A stretch of 64,000 bases of DNA from Deltaproteobacteria bacterium (GTDB taxonomy: Bacteria > Myxococcota > Myxococcia > Myxococcales > 40CM-4-68-19). Under the pieces are notes generated by a model. It was not told the DNA's origin. It did no database searches and saw nothing but the letters and a program-made list of their open reading frames with translations. How positions within the stretch are numbered: position 1 is the stretch's first letter; each line of letters starts with the position of its first letter. Shown here piece after piece: positions 16,395 to 32,048 of the stretch. Both the position numbers and the translations under genes were made by a program. The stretch lies in NCBI GenBank assembly GCA_005879315.1, contig VBLC01000041.1, positions 16,697 through 80,696 on the forward strand, written 5' to 3'.

Positions 16395-16835
16395 ATGAAC
16401 TATTCGAAAATTGCGCTGGGAGGCCTGGTCGCCGGCGTCATCTGTTTCTTCGGCGATGGTGTCGTGCACGGAATGCTGCTCAAGAGCAGCTGGGAGGCCA
16501 TCGCGGCCACCCTCCATCTCCCTCCGGGAGACTCGGGGTTCGGGTACTTCGGCCTCTACGACATCGCCAAGGGAGTCGGGTCGGTGCTTCTCTATGCGCT
16601 GATCCGCCCGCGGCTGGGCAAAGGACCGCGCACGGCTTTCATCGCCGGCGTTCTCACCTGGGCGCTGGTCCTGCCGATCCCGCTGTGCGGGTTGATCCCG
16701 ATCCACTTCTTCGGGCGGAAGTTCGCGCTGCTCTGGTCGATCTACGGCTTCTTCCCCATCGTGATCGGCGCGATGGTCGGCTCCTGGCTCTATCGCGAGG
16801 AGCCCGCGGGGCAGCAGGCAGCGATCGCGGCATAG
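16395..16835 (+). CDS. Four-helix membrane protein, unknown
   Basis: A 146-aa inner-membrane protein with about four hydrophobic helices: IALGGLVAGVICFFGDGVV (about 5-24), a central GVGSVLLYALI, AFIAGVLTWALVLPIPLCGL and ALLWSIYGFFPIVIGAMVGSW near the C-terminus. The polar DGVVHGMLL after helix 1 is the most distinctive loop. Length and topology resemble small uncharacterised DUF1761-like or related membrane families, but I cannot assign it. The next gene starts 3 bp after its stop, so the two are probably co-transcribed. Confidence 0.72.
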   Translation: MNYSKIALGGLVAGVICFFGDGVVHGMLLKSSWEAIAATLHLPPGDSGFGYFGLYDIAKGVGSVLLYALIRPRLGKGPRTAFIAGVLTWALVLPIPLCGLIPIHFFGRKFALLWSIYGFFPIVIGAMVGSWLYREEPAGQQAAIAA

Positions 16836-16838
16836 CGG

Positions 16839-17447
16839 ATGGAAAAGCGCGTCTTCCTTCTCTCGCCGGCCCGGGCGGCGGGCGAGCGCATGGCCCTCTT
16901 GCTCAATCCGCGGGCGGGATTCGCGCTGGCGCAGGAGTTCCAGCGGGCGGGGGCGAAGCTGGGCGACTTGTTCGAGTTCGCCAGCGGTCTTTATTTCCGC
17001 GGGAAGCTGGCCTATGCGCGCGCGTTCGCGCAGCCGCCGCACGCGACGGCGGGCGGGCTCGTCATCCTCCCTGGCCGCGGGCTGGTCGACGCCGAGTCGC
17101 TCCTCACGATGGCAGATCTGATGGCCATCGCCCAGGTTCCGGTCGACGTGCGCGACCCGCGCTATCGCGAGCCCCTCGAGCGCGACGCACTCGATCTTTC
17201 GCACAAGCTCGGCAAGAGCGGCGCGGCGGTGCTGCTCGGGAGCATCGCGACGGGAAAGTACGCCGATGTCCTCAGCCGCATTCTCGGCGAGCGGCTGCTC
17301 TTCCCGCCCGATTTCGTCGGCCGAGGCGACATGAGCCGAGGAGGACTGCTGCTGCGCTGCGTGCGGACCGGGACGGAGCTGCCGTACGCTCCGCTCATCG
17401 GTGCGGTCCGGCACGGTCCGCGCCCGCCGCGCCTTCCCAGATTCTGA
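16839..17447 (+). CDS. Conserved hypothetical cytoplasmic protein
   Basis: A 202-aa protein that I do not recognise, with coding-like composition and ATG only 3 bp after the previous stop. It starts KRVFLLSPARAAGERMALLLNP, contains a GGLVILPGRGLVDAESLL segment, and a KSGAAVLLGSIATGKYADVL stretch that looks like a small alpha/beta fold; the end is Arg/Pro-rich. No signal peptide or membrane helix. It ends 3 bp before the convergent coiled-coil gene. Its conservation cannot be judged here. Confidence 0.62.
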   Translation: MEKRVFLLSPARAAGERMALLLNPRAGFALAQEFQRAGAKLGDLFEFASGLYFRGKLAYARAFAQPPHATAGGLVILPGRGLVDAESLLTMADLMAIAQVPVDVRDPRYREPLERDALDLSHKLGKSGAAVLLGSIATGKYADVLSRILGERLLFPPDFVGRGDMSRGGLLLRCVRTGTELPYAPLIGAVRHGPRPPRLPRF

Positions 17448-17450
17448 CTC

Positions 17451-18062
17451 TCAGCGCTCTTGCGCGGCGTGGGAGATGGCGGCGCTCAAGTGCGCTCGCG
17501 CCGCGGCCAGGTCGCGGTTCTGCAGGGCCGTGCGCGCGTACTCGATGTCGCGGCGGGCCGCGCCGGAGAAGACGGAGGAGGCCTGGTCCAGCTCGTCCAG
17601 CACGGCGTAGTCGCCGGTCCTCAGCCGTTCCTGCGCAGCTTGCAGGCTGCTCATGGCCACCTGCACCTGCGCCTGGCGCGCGGCGCGCTCCTGCTCGGCC
17701 GCGCGCTGCCGGTTCTCGGCCTCGGCGAGCTGCTGGCGCAGGTCGCGCATCTCCCCCACCAGCTGCTGCAGCAACTGCGCCTGCTCCTGGCTCTGCGCGC
17801 GCTCGCGCTCGAGCTGGTAGACCCGAGATTGGAGAGCCTGCAGCTGCTGGTGCACTTCGTCGGGACCGGCGTCGAGCGGCGCAGCTCCCCCGTCATTGGG
17901 AGAGGAAGGACGCAGGCGGCCAGGCGGATCGGTGCCGAGCAAGACGGGCCTCGTTCCAGCATCGGCCGCTCCGCGTTTGCGGCGGGCGGGAGCGCCATCG
18001 CCCGGCTGCGCGAGCAGGAGCGCGGCGAGCAGTCCGGCGCACAGCGCTGCGGCGGCTCTCAT
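17451..18062 (-). CDS. Secreted coiled-coil protein, unknown
   Basis: A 203-aa protein with a signal peptide (RAAAALCAGLLAALLLAQPGDGA) followed by a linker and a coiled coil from about residue 70 to 140 (LQALQSRVYQLERERAQ, then QLLQQLVGEMRDLRQQLAEAENRQR). The C-terminal part (YAVLDELDQASSVFSGAARRD) predicts more helix. It begins with ATG inside the stop of the upstream exonuclease gene (ATGA overlap) with a GGGAG site. A periplasmic structural or scaffolding role is possible; no family recognised. Confidence 0.7.
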   Translation of the reverse strand: MRAAAALCAGLLAALLLAQPGDGAPARRKRGAADAGTRPVLLGTDPPGRLRPSSPNDGGAAPLDAGPDEVHQQLQALQSRVYQLERERAQSQEQAQLLQQLVGEMRDLRQQLAEAENRQRAAEQERAARQAQVQVAMSSLQAAQERLRTGDYAVLDELDQASSVFSGAARRDIEYARTALQNRDLAAARAHLSAAISHAAQER

Positions 18063-18892
18063 CCCGCTCCCACGCCATTGCGCGCGCAGAATTCTTCGAA
18101 GCGGCCGCCCGGCAGGCCGCGGTATCGGAGTTCCTCGAGCGACTCGCGCAGCGGCACGTCGGCGACCAGCGTCGCGAGCCGCCGATAAAGAAACGCATCG
18201 TCGAGCCGCTCGCGCAGGGTTTCGGCCAGCCGGTCGGCGCCGCGGATCTCCAGAGGCCACCGGCGGGCATCGAGAGGGACGTGCTGCAGATGGAGGAACC
18301 GCGCGAGCAACGCCGCGGCAGTGCGCTCGCCGAAGCCGGGCAGGCCGGGAATTCCGTCGGCTTCGTCGCCGGTCAGCGCGAGAAAGTCCGGGACGCTCTC
18401 GGGCCGCACGCCGCGGCGCCGCAAGAGCCCATCCTCGTCGAGGACGCGCTTGCGGATGACGTCGACCTGCACCACCCGCTGCCCGACCAGACACTGCCCC
18501 AGATCCTTGTCGGGGGTGAGGATGCGCACCTGCTCGACCTGGTCACGAAAGCGCGCCGCCCCGGTGGCGAGCGCATCGTCGGCCTCGAACTCCCTCATCG
18601 ACCAGACCGTGACGCCCACCGCGCGCACCGCCTCCTCGGCGAGGTCGAACTGGCTGCGCAGCTCCGGCGGCACCCCCTCGTCGGTCTTGTAGCCGGCGAA
18701 GAGATCGTTGCGAAAAGAGCGGATGGGATTGTCGAAGGCGATCGCGATGTGGCTGACGCTCTCGAGAGGATTGCGCAACAGCGCGAGCAGTGAATCGGTC
18801 AGGCCGAGAGTGGCTTTCAAGGGGCCGTCGGGCCGCTTCGAGTAGTGCGCGCGAAAGAGCTCGAAGGTCCCGTCCACCAGGTGCAGCCGCAT
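18059..18892 (-). CDS. 5'-3' exonuclease (PIN/FEN domain, Pol I N-terminal-like)
   Basis: A 277-aa protein of the stand-alone 5'-3' exonuclease/flap endonuclease family. The N-terminal VDGTFELFRAHYS holds the first metal aspartate; EFEADDALAT and ILTPDKDLGQCL give further acidic metal ligands; LTGDEADGIPGLPGFGERTA contains the last Asp pair and the helix-three-turn-helix that binds duplex DNA. The polymerase domain of Pol I is absent, so this is the free-standing type that removes RNA primers or flaps. ATG 18892 is chosen because family members start MRxHLVDGT; an in-frame start lies 66 bases upstream. Overlaps the following coiled-coil gene by 4 bp. Confidence 0.88.
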   Translation of the reverse strand: MRLHLVDGTFELFRAHYSKRPDGPLKATLGLTDSLLALLRNPLESVSHIAIAFDNPIRSFRNDLFAGYKTDEGVPPELRSQFDLAEEAVRAVGVTVWSMREFEADDALATGAARFRDQVEQVRILTPDKDLGQCLVGQRVVQVDVIRKRVLDEDGLLRRRGVRPESVPDFLALTGDEADGIPGLPGFGERTAAALLARFLHLQHVPLDARRWPLEIRGADRLAETLRERLDDAFLYRRLATLVADVPLRESLEELRYRGLPGGRFEEFCARNGVGAG

Positions 18893-18969
18893 GGCCGCAG
18901 CATCGCATGCCGGACCGCCGGGCGCCTCCTCCTTTGCGCGCCGGAAGGGCATCTCCATCTTGCCAGGCG

Positions 18970-19983
18970 ATGCAGTCGTTCGAGCACACGCCCCCGGAGG
19001 CGCGCGAGCTGCTTCCGCGGCGGATCAGCGAGCTCGGCCTGCGGCTCGAAGGCGGCATGCTGGAGAAATACGTGCAGCAGCTTCACAGCGAGCTGGATGC
19101 GCATGGGCTCCGCCGCTTCCGGCCCGGGGTCTATCTCTCCGACGAGTGGGCCTGCCCCGACCGCGAGCCGATCATCGGCGTGCCTTTCTATCTGGCCGAT
19201 CCGAAGCTGCAGGCGCTGGAGCGCGCCATCAACGATCTCGAGGACGAGCGCGAGATCCTCATGTACCTGCGCCACGAGGCGGGGCACGCATTCAATTACG
19301 CCTACTGTCTGTATGAAACGAAAGAATGGCTCGACCTCTTCGGTCCCTTCGATCGTCCCTATGACGACCATTACACGCCGATCCCTTTCTCCCGGCGCTT
19401 CGTCCGCCACATCGCCGGCTGGTACGCGCAGAAGCATCCCGACGAGGACTTCGCCGAGACCTTCGCTGTCTGGCTGACGCCGGGGAGCGACTGGCGGCGC
19501 CGCTACCGCGGCTGGCCGGCGCTGAGGAAGCTCGAGTACGTCGAGCGCATCGCGGGCGAGCTGGCCGACGTCCCGCCGCGCAAGGAGCCGAGCAAGGCGG
19601 TGCGCGAGCTGCCCGTCGAGGAGATGGCGAGCACCCTCGAGCAGTTCTATCGCGAGCGGCTGCCCGACGAGGACTCGGCGCTCGCCGACCTTATTCTCGA
19701 TGGCGAGCTGGAGGACATCTTCCTCCGCCGCGGCGAGGAGCTTCGGCCGGCGTCGGCCTTCCTGCTCGATCATCGCAAGATCATCATCGACAAGATCACC
19801 TATTGGACCGGCGTGCGCCGGTCGCTGATCAAGAAGCTGATCGAGAGCATCGGCAAGCGGGCGCGCGACCTGGAGCTGATGGTGGAGAAGAAGCGCGAAG
19901 CGGAGCACCTGGCCGAGGTGGTCAGCTTCGCCACCGTGCTGGCGATGAACTACCTGGTGAGAGGCCGATGGCGGGAAGTCTAA
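18970..19983 (+). CDS. Putative zinc-binding metallopeptidase
   Basis: A 337-aa protein with a gluzincin-type active site: HEAGH at residues 102-106 (two zinc histidines and catalytic Glu) and a likely third ligand in HPDEDFAETFAVWL (Glu163). There is no signal peptide, so it is cytoplasmic. The C-terminal third (about 250-337) is helical and charged. It matches the group annotated as putative zinc-binding metallopeptidases whose substrates are unknown. The 3' end overlaps the start of the ATP-grasp gene by 16 bp, and two TerB-like genes follow, suggesting one functional cluster. Divergent from the exonuclease gene with a 77-bp gap. Confidence 0.82.
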   Translation: MQSFEHTPPEARELLPRRISELGLRLEGGMLEKYVQQLHSELDAHGLRRFRPGVYLSDEWACPDREPIIGVPFYLADPKLQALERAINDLEDEREILMYLRHEAGHAFNYAYCLYETKEWLDLFGPFDRPYDDHYTPIPFSRRFVRHIAGWYAQKHPDEDFAETFAVWLTPGSDWRRRYRGWPALRKLEYVERIAGELADVPPRKEPSKAVRELPVEEMASTLEQFYRERLPDEDSALADLILDGELEDIFLRRGEELRPASAFLLDHRKIIIDKITYWTGVRRSLIKKLIESIGKRARDLELMVEKKREAEHLAEVVSFATVLAMNYLVRGRWREV

Positions 19984-21008
19984 AAATTGCCGTGCTCTAC
20001 GAGCCGAGCGACAACACCGGTGCGCCTCCGCCGGAACGGCCGCGCCACCGCGAAAGGACGGCGCAGCCGCGGCGCCGGCGCCCGAGGCCCAAGCCAGACC
20101 GCGAGGAAGTGGCCGAAGCGCTGCGCAAGAACGGCTACGAGGCATTTCTCCATGAGCTGCGCGACGAAGCTTCGCTGCTCGACCTGGCCCGGACCAAGGC
20201 TGACCTCATCTTCAACATGGTGGAGGCCTTCGGCGGCGACGACTCCAAGGAAGCACACGTGGCGGCCTTCCTCGAGCTGCTCGAGCTGCGCTACACCGGG
20301 TCCGGGCCGCAGGCGCTTCTCCTCGCGCAGGACAAGGCGGTGGCGAAGCAGATCTTCGCCTTCCACGGCATCCGCACGCCGCGCTTCGCCAGCTCCTATC
20401 GGGGGAAGATCGATCACCTCGACGACTTGGAATTCCCGCTGATCGTCAAGCCGGCCTGCGAGGACGGCTCGGTGGGAATCGACAGTGGCGCCTTGGTGAA
20501 GAGCGTGAAAGAGCTGCTCGAGCGGGTCTCGCTCATCCAGGAGAGGTTCGACGGGCCGGCGCTGATCGAAGAGTACATCGAGGGGCGCGAGATCTACCTG
20601 GGCGTGCTCGGCAACGAAAAGCCGCAGGCGCTGCCCGTGGTGGAGCTCGATCTCTCGCGCCTCCCGGAAGGCATGCCGAGGATCGCAGGCAAGGAAGTGA
20701 AATGGGACAAGGGGAGCGAGGCGTACGAGGTCACCCGGAGCGCGGCGGCGCGAGGTCTCGACGAGGAGACGACGCTCCGGCTTCAGGAGATCGCCGTGCA
20801 GGTCTACGGATCGCTCCGGCTGCGCGACTATGGCCGCGTCGACATCCGGCTGACCAAGGACGGGCGCATCTACGTCATCGAAGCCAATCCCAATCCCTGG
20901 CTCGCGCCCGAAGCCGAGCTGGCCATCGCCGCCGGCCTGCAGGGGCGGAGTTTTCCCGAGCTGATCGGTCAGATCGTCGAGCTCGCCCTGGCGCGCTACG
21001 CAGCGTAG
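19968..21008 (+). CDS. ATP-grasp ligase, D-Ala-D-Ala ligase-like
   Basis: A 346-aa ATP-grasp protein. After an Arg/Pro-rich insert (residues about 20-43), the D-Ala ligase-like fold appears: LIFNMVEAFGG, the ATP-binding FPLIVKPACEDGSVGI, the ALIEEYIEGREIYLGV strand and the metal-binding VIEANPNPWLAPEAEL. The missing usual serine/tyrosine dipeptide loops and the neighbourhood suggest that it joins or modifies an amino acid or peptide other than D-Ala-D-Ala; the real product is unknown. The start overlaps the metallopeptidase gene by 16 bp, indicating translational coupling, a peptidase plus ligase pairing that could act on one peptide. Confidence 0.82.
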   Translation: MAGSLKIAVLYEPSDNTGAPPPERPRHRERTAQPRRRRPRPKPDREEVAEALRKNGYEAFLHELRDEASLLDLARTKADLIFNMVEAFGGDDSKEAHVAAFLELLELRYTGSGPQALLLAQDKAVAKQIFAFHGIRTPRFASSYRGKIDHLDDLEFPLIVKPACEDGSVGIDSGALVKSVKELLERVSLIQERFDGPALIEEYIEGREIYLGVLGNEKPQALPVVELDLSRLPEGMPRIAGKEVKWDKGSEAYEVTRSAAARGLDEETTLRLQEIAVQVYGSLRLRDYGRVDIRLTKDGRIYVIEANPNPWLAPEAELAIAAGLQGRSFPELIGQIVELALARYAA

Positions 21009-21025
21009 CGAGCTAGAATGCGCGC

Positions 21026-21415
21026 ATGGCCGATCTCGAGCAGGCCAGGCGCATCGTCGAGCTGATGGTCCTCACCGCCTGGGCCGATGGCCGCGTCGAG
21101 GGCAGCGAGGCGCTCGCCATCCACAAACTGGCCAGCTCCATTCCCGAGCTGCGCCCGGTCGGGCCCACCGGCGAGATCACCCGAATCGCCAAGGCCAGGC
21201 TCGAGGAGGTCGGCGTCGAGCAGGCGGTGCGCGAAGCGGCGGGAGCCATCACCGATCCGCACTATCGTGAGCTGGCCTTCCAGTGCTGCGCGAAGATCAG
21301 CGGCGCCGACGGCGACTACGTCCCCGAGGAAGCCGCCGTGCTCACCCAGCTGCAGTCGCTCTTCGGCTTCGGCCCCGAGGACGTGAGGCGCCTGCTGGTG
21401 CTCGCCACCAGGTAG
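21026..21415 (+). CDS. TerB-like protein 1
   Basis: A 129-aa, all-helical acidic protein of the TerB/DjlA-like superfamily: ELMVLTAWADGRVEGSEALAI at residues about 11-31 is the first metal-contacting helix pair, and AKISGADGDYVPEEAAVL near 90-107 is the second, the typical D/G-x-D pattern. TerB domains act in membrane-associated stress and chemical-defence complexes and bind metal. It starts 17 bp after the ATP-grasp gene and is similar to the next gene through their first 25 residues, so they are tandem paralogues. Confidence 0.8.
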   Translation: MADLEQARRIVELMVLTAWADGRVEGSEALAIHKLASSIPELRPVGPTGEITRIAKARLEEVGVEQAVREAAGAITDPHYRELAFQCCAKISGADGDYVPEEAAVLTQLQSLFGFGPEDVRRLLVLATR

Positions 21416-21427
21416 TCAGGCTGCATT

Positions 21428-21447
21428 GTTGCCGTGAATACGGCAAC
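21428..21447 (+). promoter_or_regulatory. Perfect hairpin between the two TerB-like genes
   Basis: An 8-bp perfect inverted repeat, GTTGCCGT at 21428-21435 and ACGGCAAC at 21440-21447, with a GAAT loop. No T-run follows (the next bases are GCGCTTAAAAGGAG), so it is not an intrinsic terminator. It sits just before the strong AAAAGGAG ribosome site of the second gene and could be an RNA-processing or stability hairpin, or a dyad operator. Confidence 0.5.
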
Positions 21448-21464
21448 GCGCTTAAAAGGAGAAA

Positions 21465-21842
21465 ATGCCGGACGTCGAGGGCGCGAGGCGCATCTACGAG
21501 CTGATGGTCCTCACCGCCTGGGCGGACGGGAAGGTCGAGCCGAACGAAGCGCTGACCGTCCGGGAGATCGTCGCGGGTTTTCCCGACATCGGCAACAAGA
21601 GCGAGCTGTCCCGCGCGGTGAAGAAGCGCATCGACGAGAAAGGCTTCGAGGAGGCGCTGCGCGAGACTGCCGCGGCAGTCGCCGACCGCGCCGACCGCGA
21701 GCTCGCTTTCCGCTGCTGCGCGCGCGTGCTCAACGCCGGCGAGATGGACACAGAGGACCTCGAGGCGCTGGCGGCGCTCCAGGAGCTCTTCGCCCTCAGC
21801 GGCGAAGACGTCAAGCGACTGATGGCCAACTTGGAAGGCTGA
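21465..21842 (+). CDS. TerB-like protein 2 (tandem paralogue)
   Basis: A 125-aa paralogue of the preceding gene, sharing ARRIYELMVLTAWADGKVE near the N-terminus and a matching second helix pair RELAFRCCARVLNAGEMD. The second acidic metal site is weaker (NAGEMDTEDLEA) than in the first copy, so the two proteins may have diverged in metal binding. It has a strong AAAAGGAGAAA ribosome site upstream of ATG 21465, implying separate high translation. The gene ends 207 bp before the giant histidine kinase gene, leaving room for a promoter there. Confidence 0.8.
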   Translation: MPDVEGARRIYELMVLTAWADGKVEPNEALTVREIVAGFPDIGNKSELSRAVKKRIDEKGFEEALRETAAAVADRADRELAFRCCARVLNAGEMDTEDLEALAALQELFALSGEDVKRLMANLEG

Positions 21843-22049
21843 CCCTCGAGCCTGTTCGAATCTTGTGCCGCGCCGCGCGTCCCGGGCTACACCGCGAGGC
21901 GCTGCAAAATGTCCAGCGGTCTGCAATTCCTACCGTCGTACGCGAATTTCCCGTTCGCTCCTGTACAGGATTGGACGGGTCGCCAAGCTTTTGGGGGGAA
22001 TTCGTAGGACTCTCGGACGACTTCTGGAAGGGGTGTCCTCTTGGGTGAG

Positions 22050-29282
<7,233 letters not shown>

Positions 29283-29283
29283 G

Positions 29284-31398
29284 ATGAGGCCACCGCCCAA
29301 GATCGCGCCGCCGCCCATCGTGGTGGGCGGAAGCGTGCCCCTCGAAGCGTACGCGCCGCCGGCGCGCATCCTGATGGTCGACGACCATCCTCCCAACCTG
29401 GTCGCGCTCGACGCCATCCTCGAGCCGCTCGGGCAGGAGCTGGTGCACGCCCACTCCGGCGAGGAGGCGCTCCGCCAGCTTCTCGAGAGCGACTTCGCCC
29501 TCATCCTCATGGACGTGCAGATGCCCGGCATCGACGGCCTGGAGGCGGCGCGGCTGATCAAGGAGCGGCCGCGCAACCGGCACATCCCCATCATCTTCCT
29601 CACCGCCATCCACAAGGACCCGGGCTACATCTTCCGCGGCTACAAGGAAGGCGCGGTCGATTACCTGCTCAAGCCCTTCGAGCCCGACATCCTGCGGGCC
29701 AAGGTCTCCGTCTTCGTCGATCTCTGGCGCAAGGGCGAGATGGTCCGCCGCCAGCAGGCGGTCCTGCGGGCGCGCGACCTGATCGAAGTGGAGAAGCGCG
29801 GCGAGACCCGCTTTCGCGCCCTCACCGACTCGATGCCCCAGTGCGTCTGGGCGGCGCGCGGGGACGGCGAGATCTACTACTGCAACCGCGTCTGGCGCGA
29901 CTATGCCGGGCCGGACGCGGGCATGACCTTCTTCGACGCGCTCGACGACGACGGGCTGGCGCAGATGCAAGGGGCCTGGCGCGAGACCGTCCGTTCCGGG
30001 CATCCGCTGGAGCGGGAGCTGCGGCTGCGACGGCACGATGGCGAGTGGCGCTGGCACCTCTGCCGCGTCGTTCCCGAGCGCGACGAGTCCGGCCGGCTGC
30101 TCGGCTTCATCGCCACCGCCACCGACATCGACATGCAGAAGCGGATCGAGGAGGCCAACCGGCAGCTCCTCGCTTCGGAAAAGGAAGCGCGGTCGCAGGC
30201 CGAGGTCGCCAACCGCACCAAGGACGAATTTCTCGCCACCGTCTCGCACGAGCTGCGCACGCCCCTCAACGCCATCCTCGGCTGGACGCGGATGCTGCGC
30301 ACCGGAGCGGTCGAGCCGCGCCAGCTCCAGCGGGTGCTGGAGACCATCGAGCGCAACGCGCGGGTGCAGACGCAGCTGATCGAGGACATCCTCGACGTCT
30401 CGCGCATCATCGCCGGCAAGCTGCGGGTCAACATCCGCAAGCTCGATCTGCACGCGGTCGGGCGCGCTGCGCTCGATGCGGTGCGGCCGGCGGCCGATGC
30501 CAAGGGCGTGCAGCTCCTCAGCGAGTGGGAGGAGGGATCGGGCGATTTCTGCGGCGACCCCGACCGGCTGCAGCAGGTGATCTGGAACCTGCTCGCCAAC
30601 GCCATCAAGTTCACGCCGCGCGACGGGAGGGTGGTCTTGCGCGTCCACCGCGAACACTCGCAGGTGGAGGTGAGCGTCACCGACACCGGCGTGGGCATCG
30701 CGCCGGACTTCTTGCCGCTGGTCTTCGACCGTTTCCGCCAGGCGGACAGCTCGATCACGCGAACGCAGGGCGGCCTCGGTCTCGGCCTCGCCATCGTCCG
30801 CCACCTGGTCGAGGTGCACGGCGGCACGGTGCACGCCGAGAGCGAAGGCGAAGGGAAGGGCGCGCGGTTCACCGTCCGCATGCCGGTGCGAGCAGTCGCG
30901 CCGCAGGCGATCGAGGCGGCGGCGCCCGACAGCGAGCCGCCGCTTCCCGAGGAGTCGCGCGAGATCCAGGCCATCCTGCAAGGTCTCCATGTGCTGGTGG
31001 TCGACGACGATCCCGACGCGCGCGACCTGGTGGCGGCCGTCCTCGCCAACCACGGCGCGAGCGTGCGGACGGTCTCGAGCGTGGACGAGGCCATCGTCCA
31101 GCTGCGTGAGAAGCGGCCCGATGTTCTCCTCTCGGACATCGGCCTGCCCAGCGAGGACGGCTACATGCTGATGCGCCGCGTGCGGGAGATTGACAGCAGC
31201 GTGCCGGCCGCCGCGCTGACCGCCTATGCCGGGCCGACCGATCACCAGCGCGCTCTCGATGCGGGGTTCCAGGCGCACGTGACCAAGCCCGTCGAGCCCG
31301 CCGACCTGGCGCTCCTGGTCGCCTCCTTGGCGGGGCGCACGCCGAGCGAAGTGCGCCCCGTGCCCCCCGAGGTGGCGGCGACGGTCGCGGCGGGATAG
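29284..31398 (+). CDS. Hybrid histidine kinase, REC-PAS-HisKA-HATPase-REC
   Basis: A 704-aa soluble protein. N-terminal receiver with phospho-acceptor Asp77 in LILMDVQMPG and a KPFEPD lysine; PAS domain about residues 172-290 (FRALTDSMPQCVWAARGDGE to IATATDIDMQKR); short coiled linker; HisKA with [10 protein letters not shown], His322; HATPase with NLLANAIKF, DTGVGIA and GLGLGLAIV; C-terminal receiver with Asp618 in LLSDIGLPSEDG and the lysine in HVTKPVEP. The N-terminal receiver suggests it is itself a phosphorelay target, plausibly of the giant kinase whose stop codon lies 1 bp upstream. Output is presumably a distant regulator, since no DNA-binding partner is adjacent. Confidence 0.93.
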   Translation: MRPPPKIAPPPIVVGGSVPLEAYAPPARILMVDDHPPNLVALDAILEPLGQELVHAHSGEEALRQLLESDFALILMDVQMPGIDGLEAARLIKERPRNRHIPIIFLTAIHKDPGYIFRGYKEGAVDYLLKPFEPDILRAKVSVFVDLWRKGEMVRRQQAVLRARDLIEVEKRGETRFRALTDSMPQCVWAARGDGEIYYCNRVWRDYAGPDAGMTFFDALDDDGLAQMQGAWRETVRSGHPLERELRLRRHDGEWRWHLCRVVPERDESGRLLGFIATATDIDMQKRIEEANRQLLASEKEARSQAEVANRTKDEFLATVSHELRTPLNAILGWTRMLRTGAVEPRQLQRVLETIERNARVQTQLIEDILDVSRIIAGKLRVNIRKLDLHAVGRAALDAVRPAADAKGVQLLSEWEEGSGDFCGDPDRLQQVIWNLLANAIKFTPRDGRVVLRVHREHSQVEVSVTDTGVGIAPDFLPLVFDRFRQADSSITRTQGGLGLGLAIVRHLVEVHGGTVHAESEGEGKGARFTVRMPVRAVAPQAIEAAAPDSEPPLPEESREIQAILQGLHVLVVDDDPDARDLVAAVLANHGASVRTVSSVDEAIVQLREKRPDVLLSDIGLPSEDGYMLMRRVREIDSSVPAAALTAYAGPTDHQRALDAGFQAHVTKPVEPADLALLVASLAGRTPSEVRPVPPEVAATVAAG

Positions 31399-31412
31399 AA
31401 CCGCGGCGATCC

Positions 31413-32039
31413 GTGAAGCTTCGTTCGCTCGAGCGTCCGCCGCTGCAGCCTGGCCTCTCGCGCACGCTGGTGCTGTTGCACGGCTATGGCGCCGACGAGA
31501 ACGACCTTTTGCCGCTGGCGCGCGAGCTCGACCCCCGGCTGCGGACCGTCTCGCTGCAAGCGCCGCTCTCCTTGGGCGGCGCGATGCGGGCCTGGTTCAA
31601 TTTGACGCAGGACGCGCGGGGGATCTCCTTCGACGCCGACGAGGCGCGCTTGGGCCTTCTGGCCGCGACCGAGGCGATCGAGGAGATCGCGCGCACTTCC
31701 CCGCGGCCCTTCTTGCTCGGCTTCAGCCAGGGCGCCGCCATCGCCCTGGGCGTGCTGCTGCGGCGGCCCGACCTGCCTGCCGGGGTCATCTCCCTCTCGG
31801 GAGTGCCGCCCGTGCTCGAGCGGCAGGATCTCGCCCCGGCTACGAGCTTGCGCGGCCTTCCCGTCTTCGCTGCTCACGGGACGGAGGACGCGCTGCTCCC
31901 CATCGAGCTGGGCCGCAACCTCCGCAGCGAGCTGCAGCGGCTCGGCCTCGAGGTCGAGTGGCACGAATATCCGATGGGTCACATGGTCGTCCCCGAGGAG
32001 ATCGAGGACGCCGCCAAGTGGTTCGCCCGAAAGCTCTAG
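31413..32039 (+). CDS. Phospholipase/carboxylesterase family alpha/beta hydrolase
   Basis: A 208-aa hydrolase with GTG start. It shows TLVLLHGYGADENDLLPLA (oxyanion region), the nucleophile elbow GFSQG near residue 109, an Asp in AAHGTEDALLPIE, and the catalytic His in YPMGHMVVPEE, the full Ser-Asp-His triad. This is the small acyl-protein thioesterase/carboxylesterase type (EstB-like), cytoplasmic with no signal peptide, which hydrolyses short-chain esters or thioesters. The physiological substrate is unknown. It follows the kinase genes by 14 bp and leads the CYTH gene by 9 bp, so it may be co-transcribed with both. Confidence 0.88.
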   Translation: MKLRSLERPPLQPGLSRTLVLLHGYGADENDLLPLARELDPRLRTVSLQAPLSLGGAMRAWFNLTQDARGISFDADEARLGLLAATEAIEEIARTSPRPFLLGFSQGAAIALGVLLRRPDLPAGVISLSGVPPVLERQDLAPATSLRGLPVFAAHGTEDALLPIELGRNLRSELQRLGLEVEWHEYPMGHMVVPEEIEDAAKWFARKL

Positions 32040-32048
32040 AGGTGTCCG

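Noticed and set aside
21428..21447. The GTTGCCGT/ACGGCAAC hairpin as a terminator between the TerB-like genes
   Set aside because: No T-run follows the stem; a strong ribosome site follows instead.
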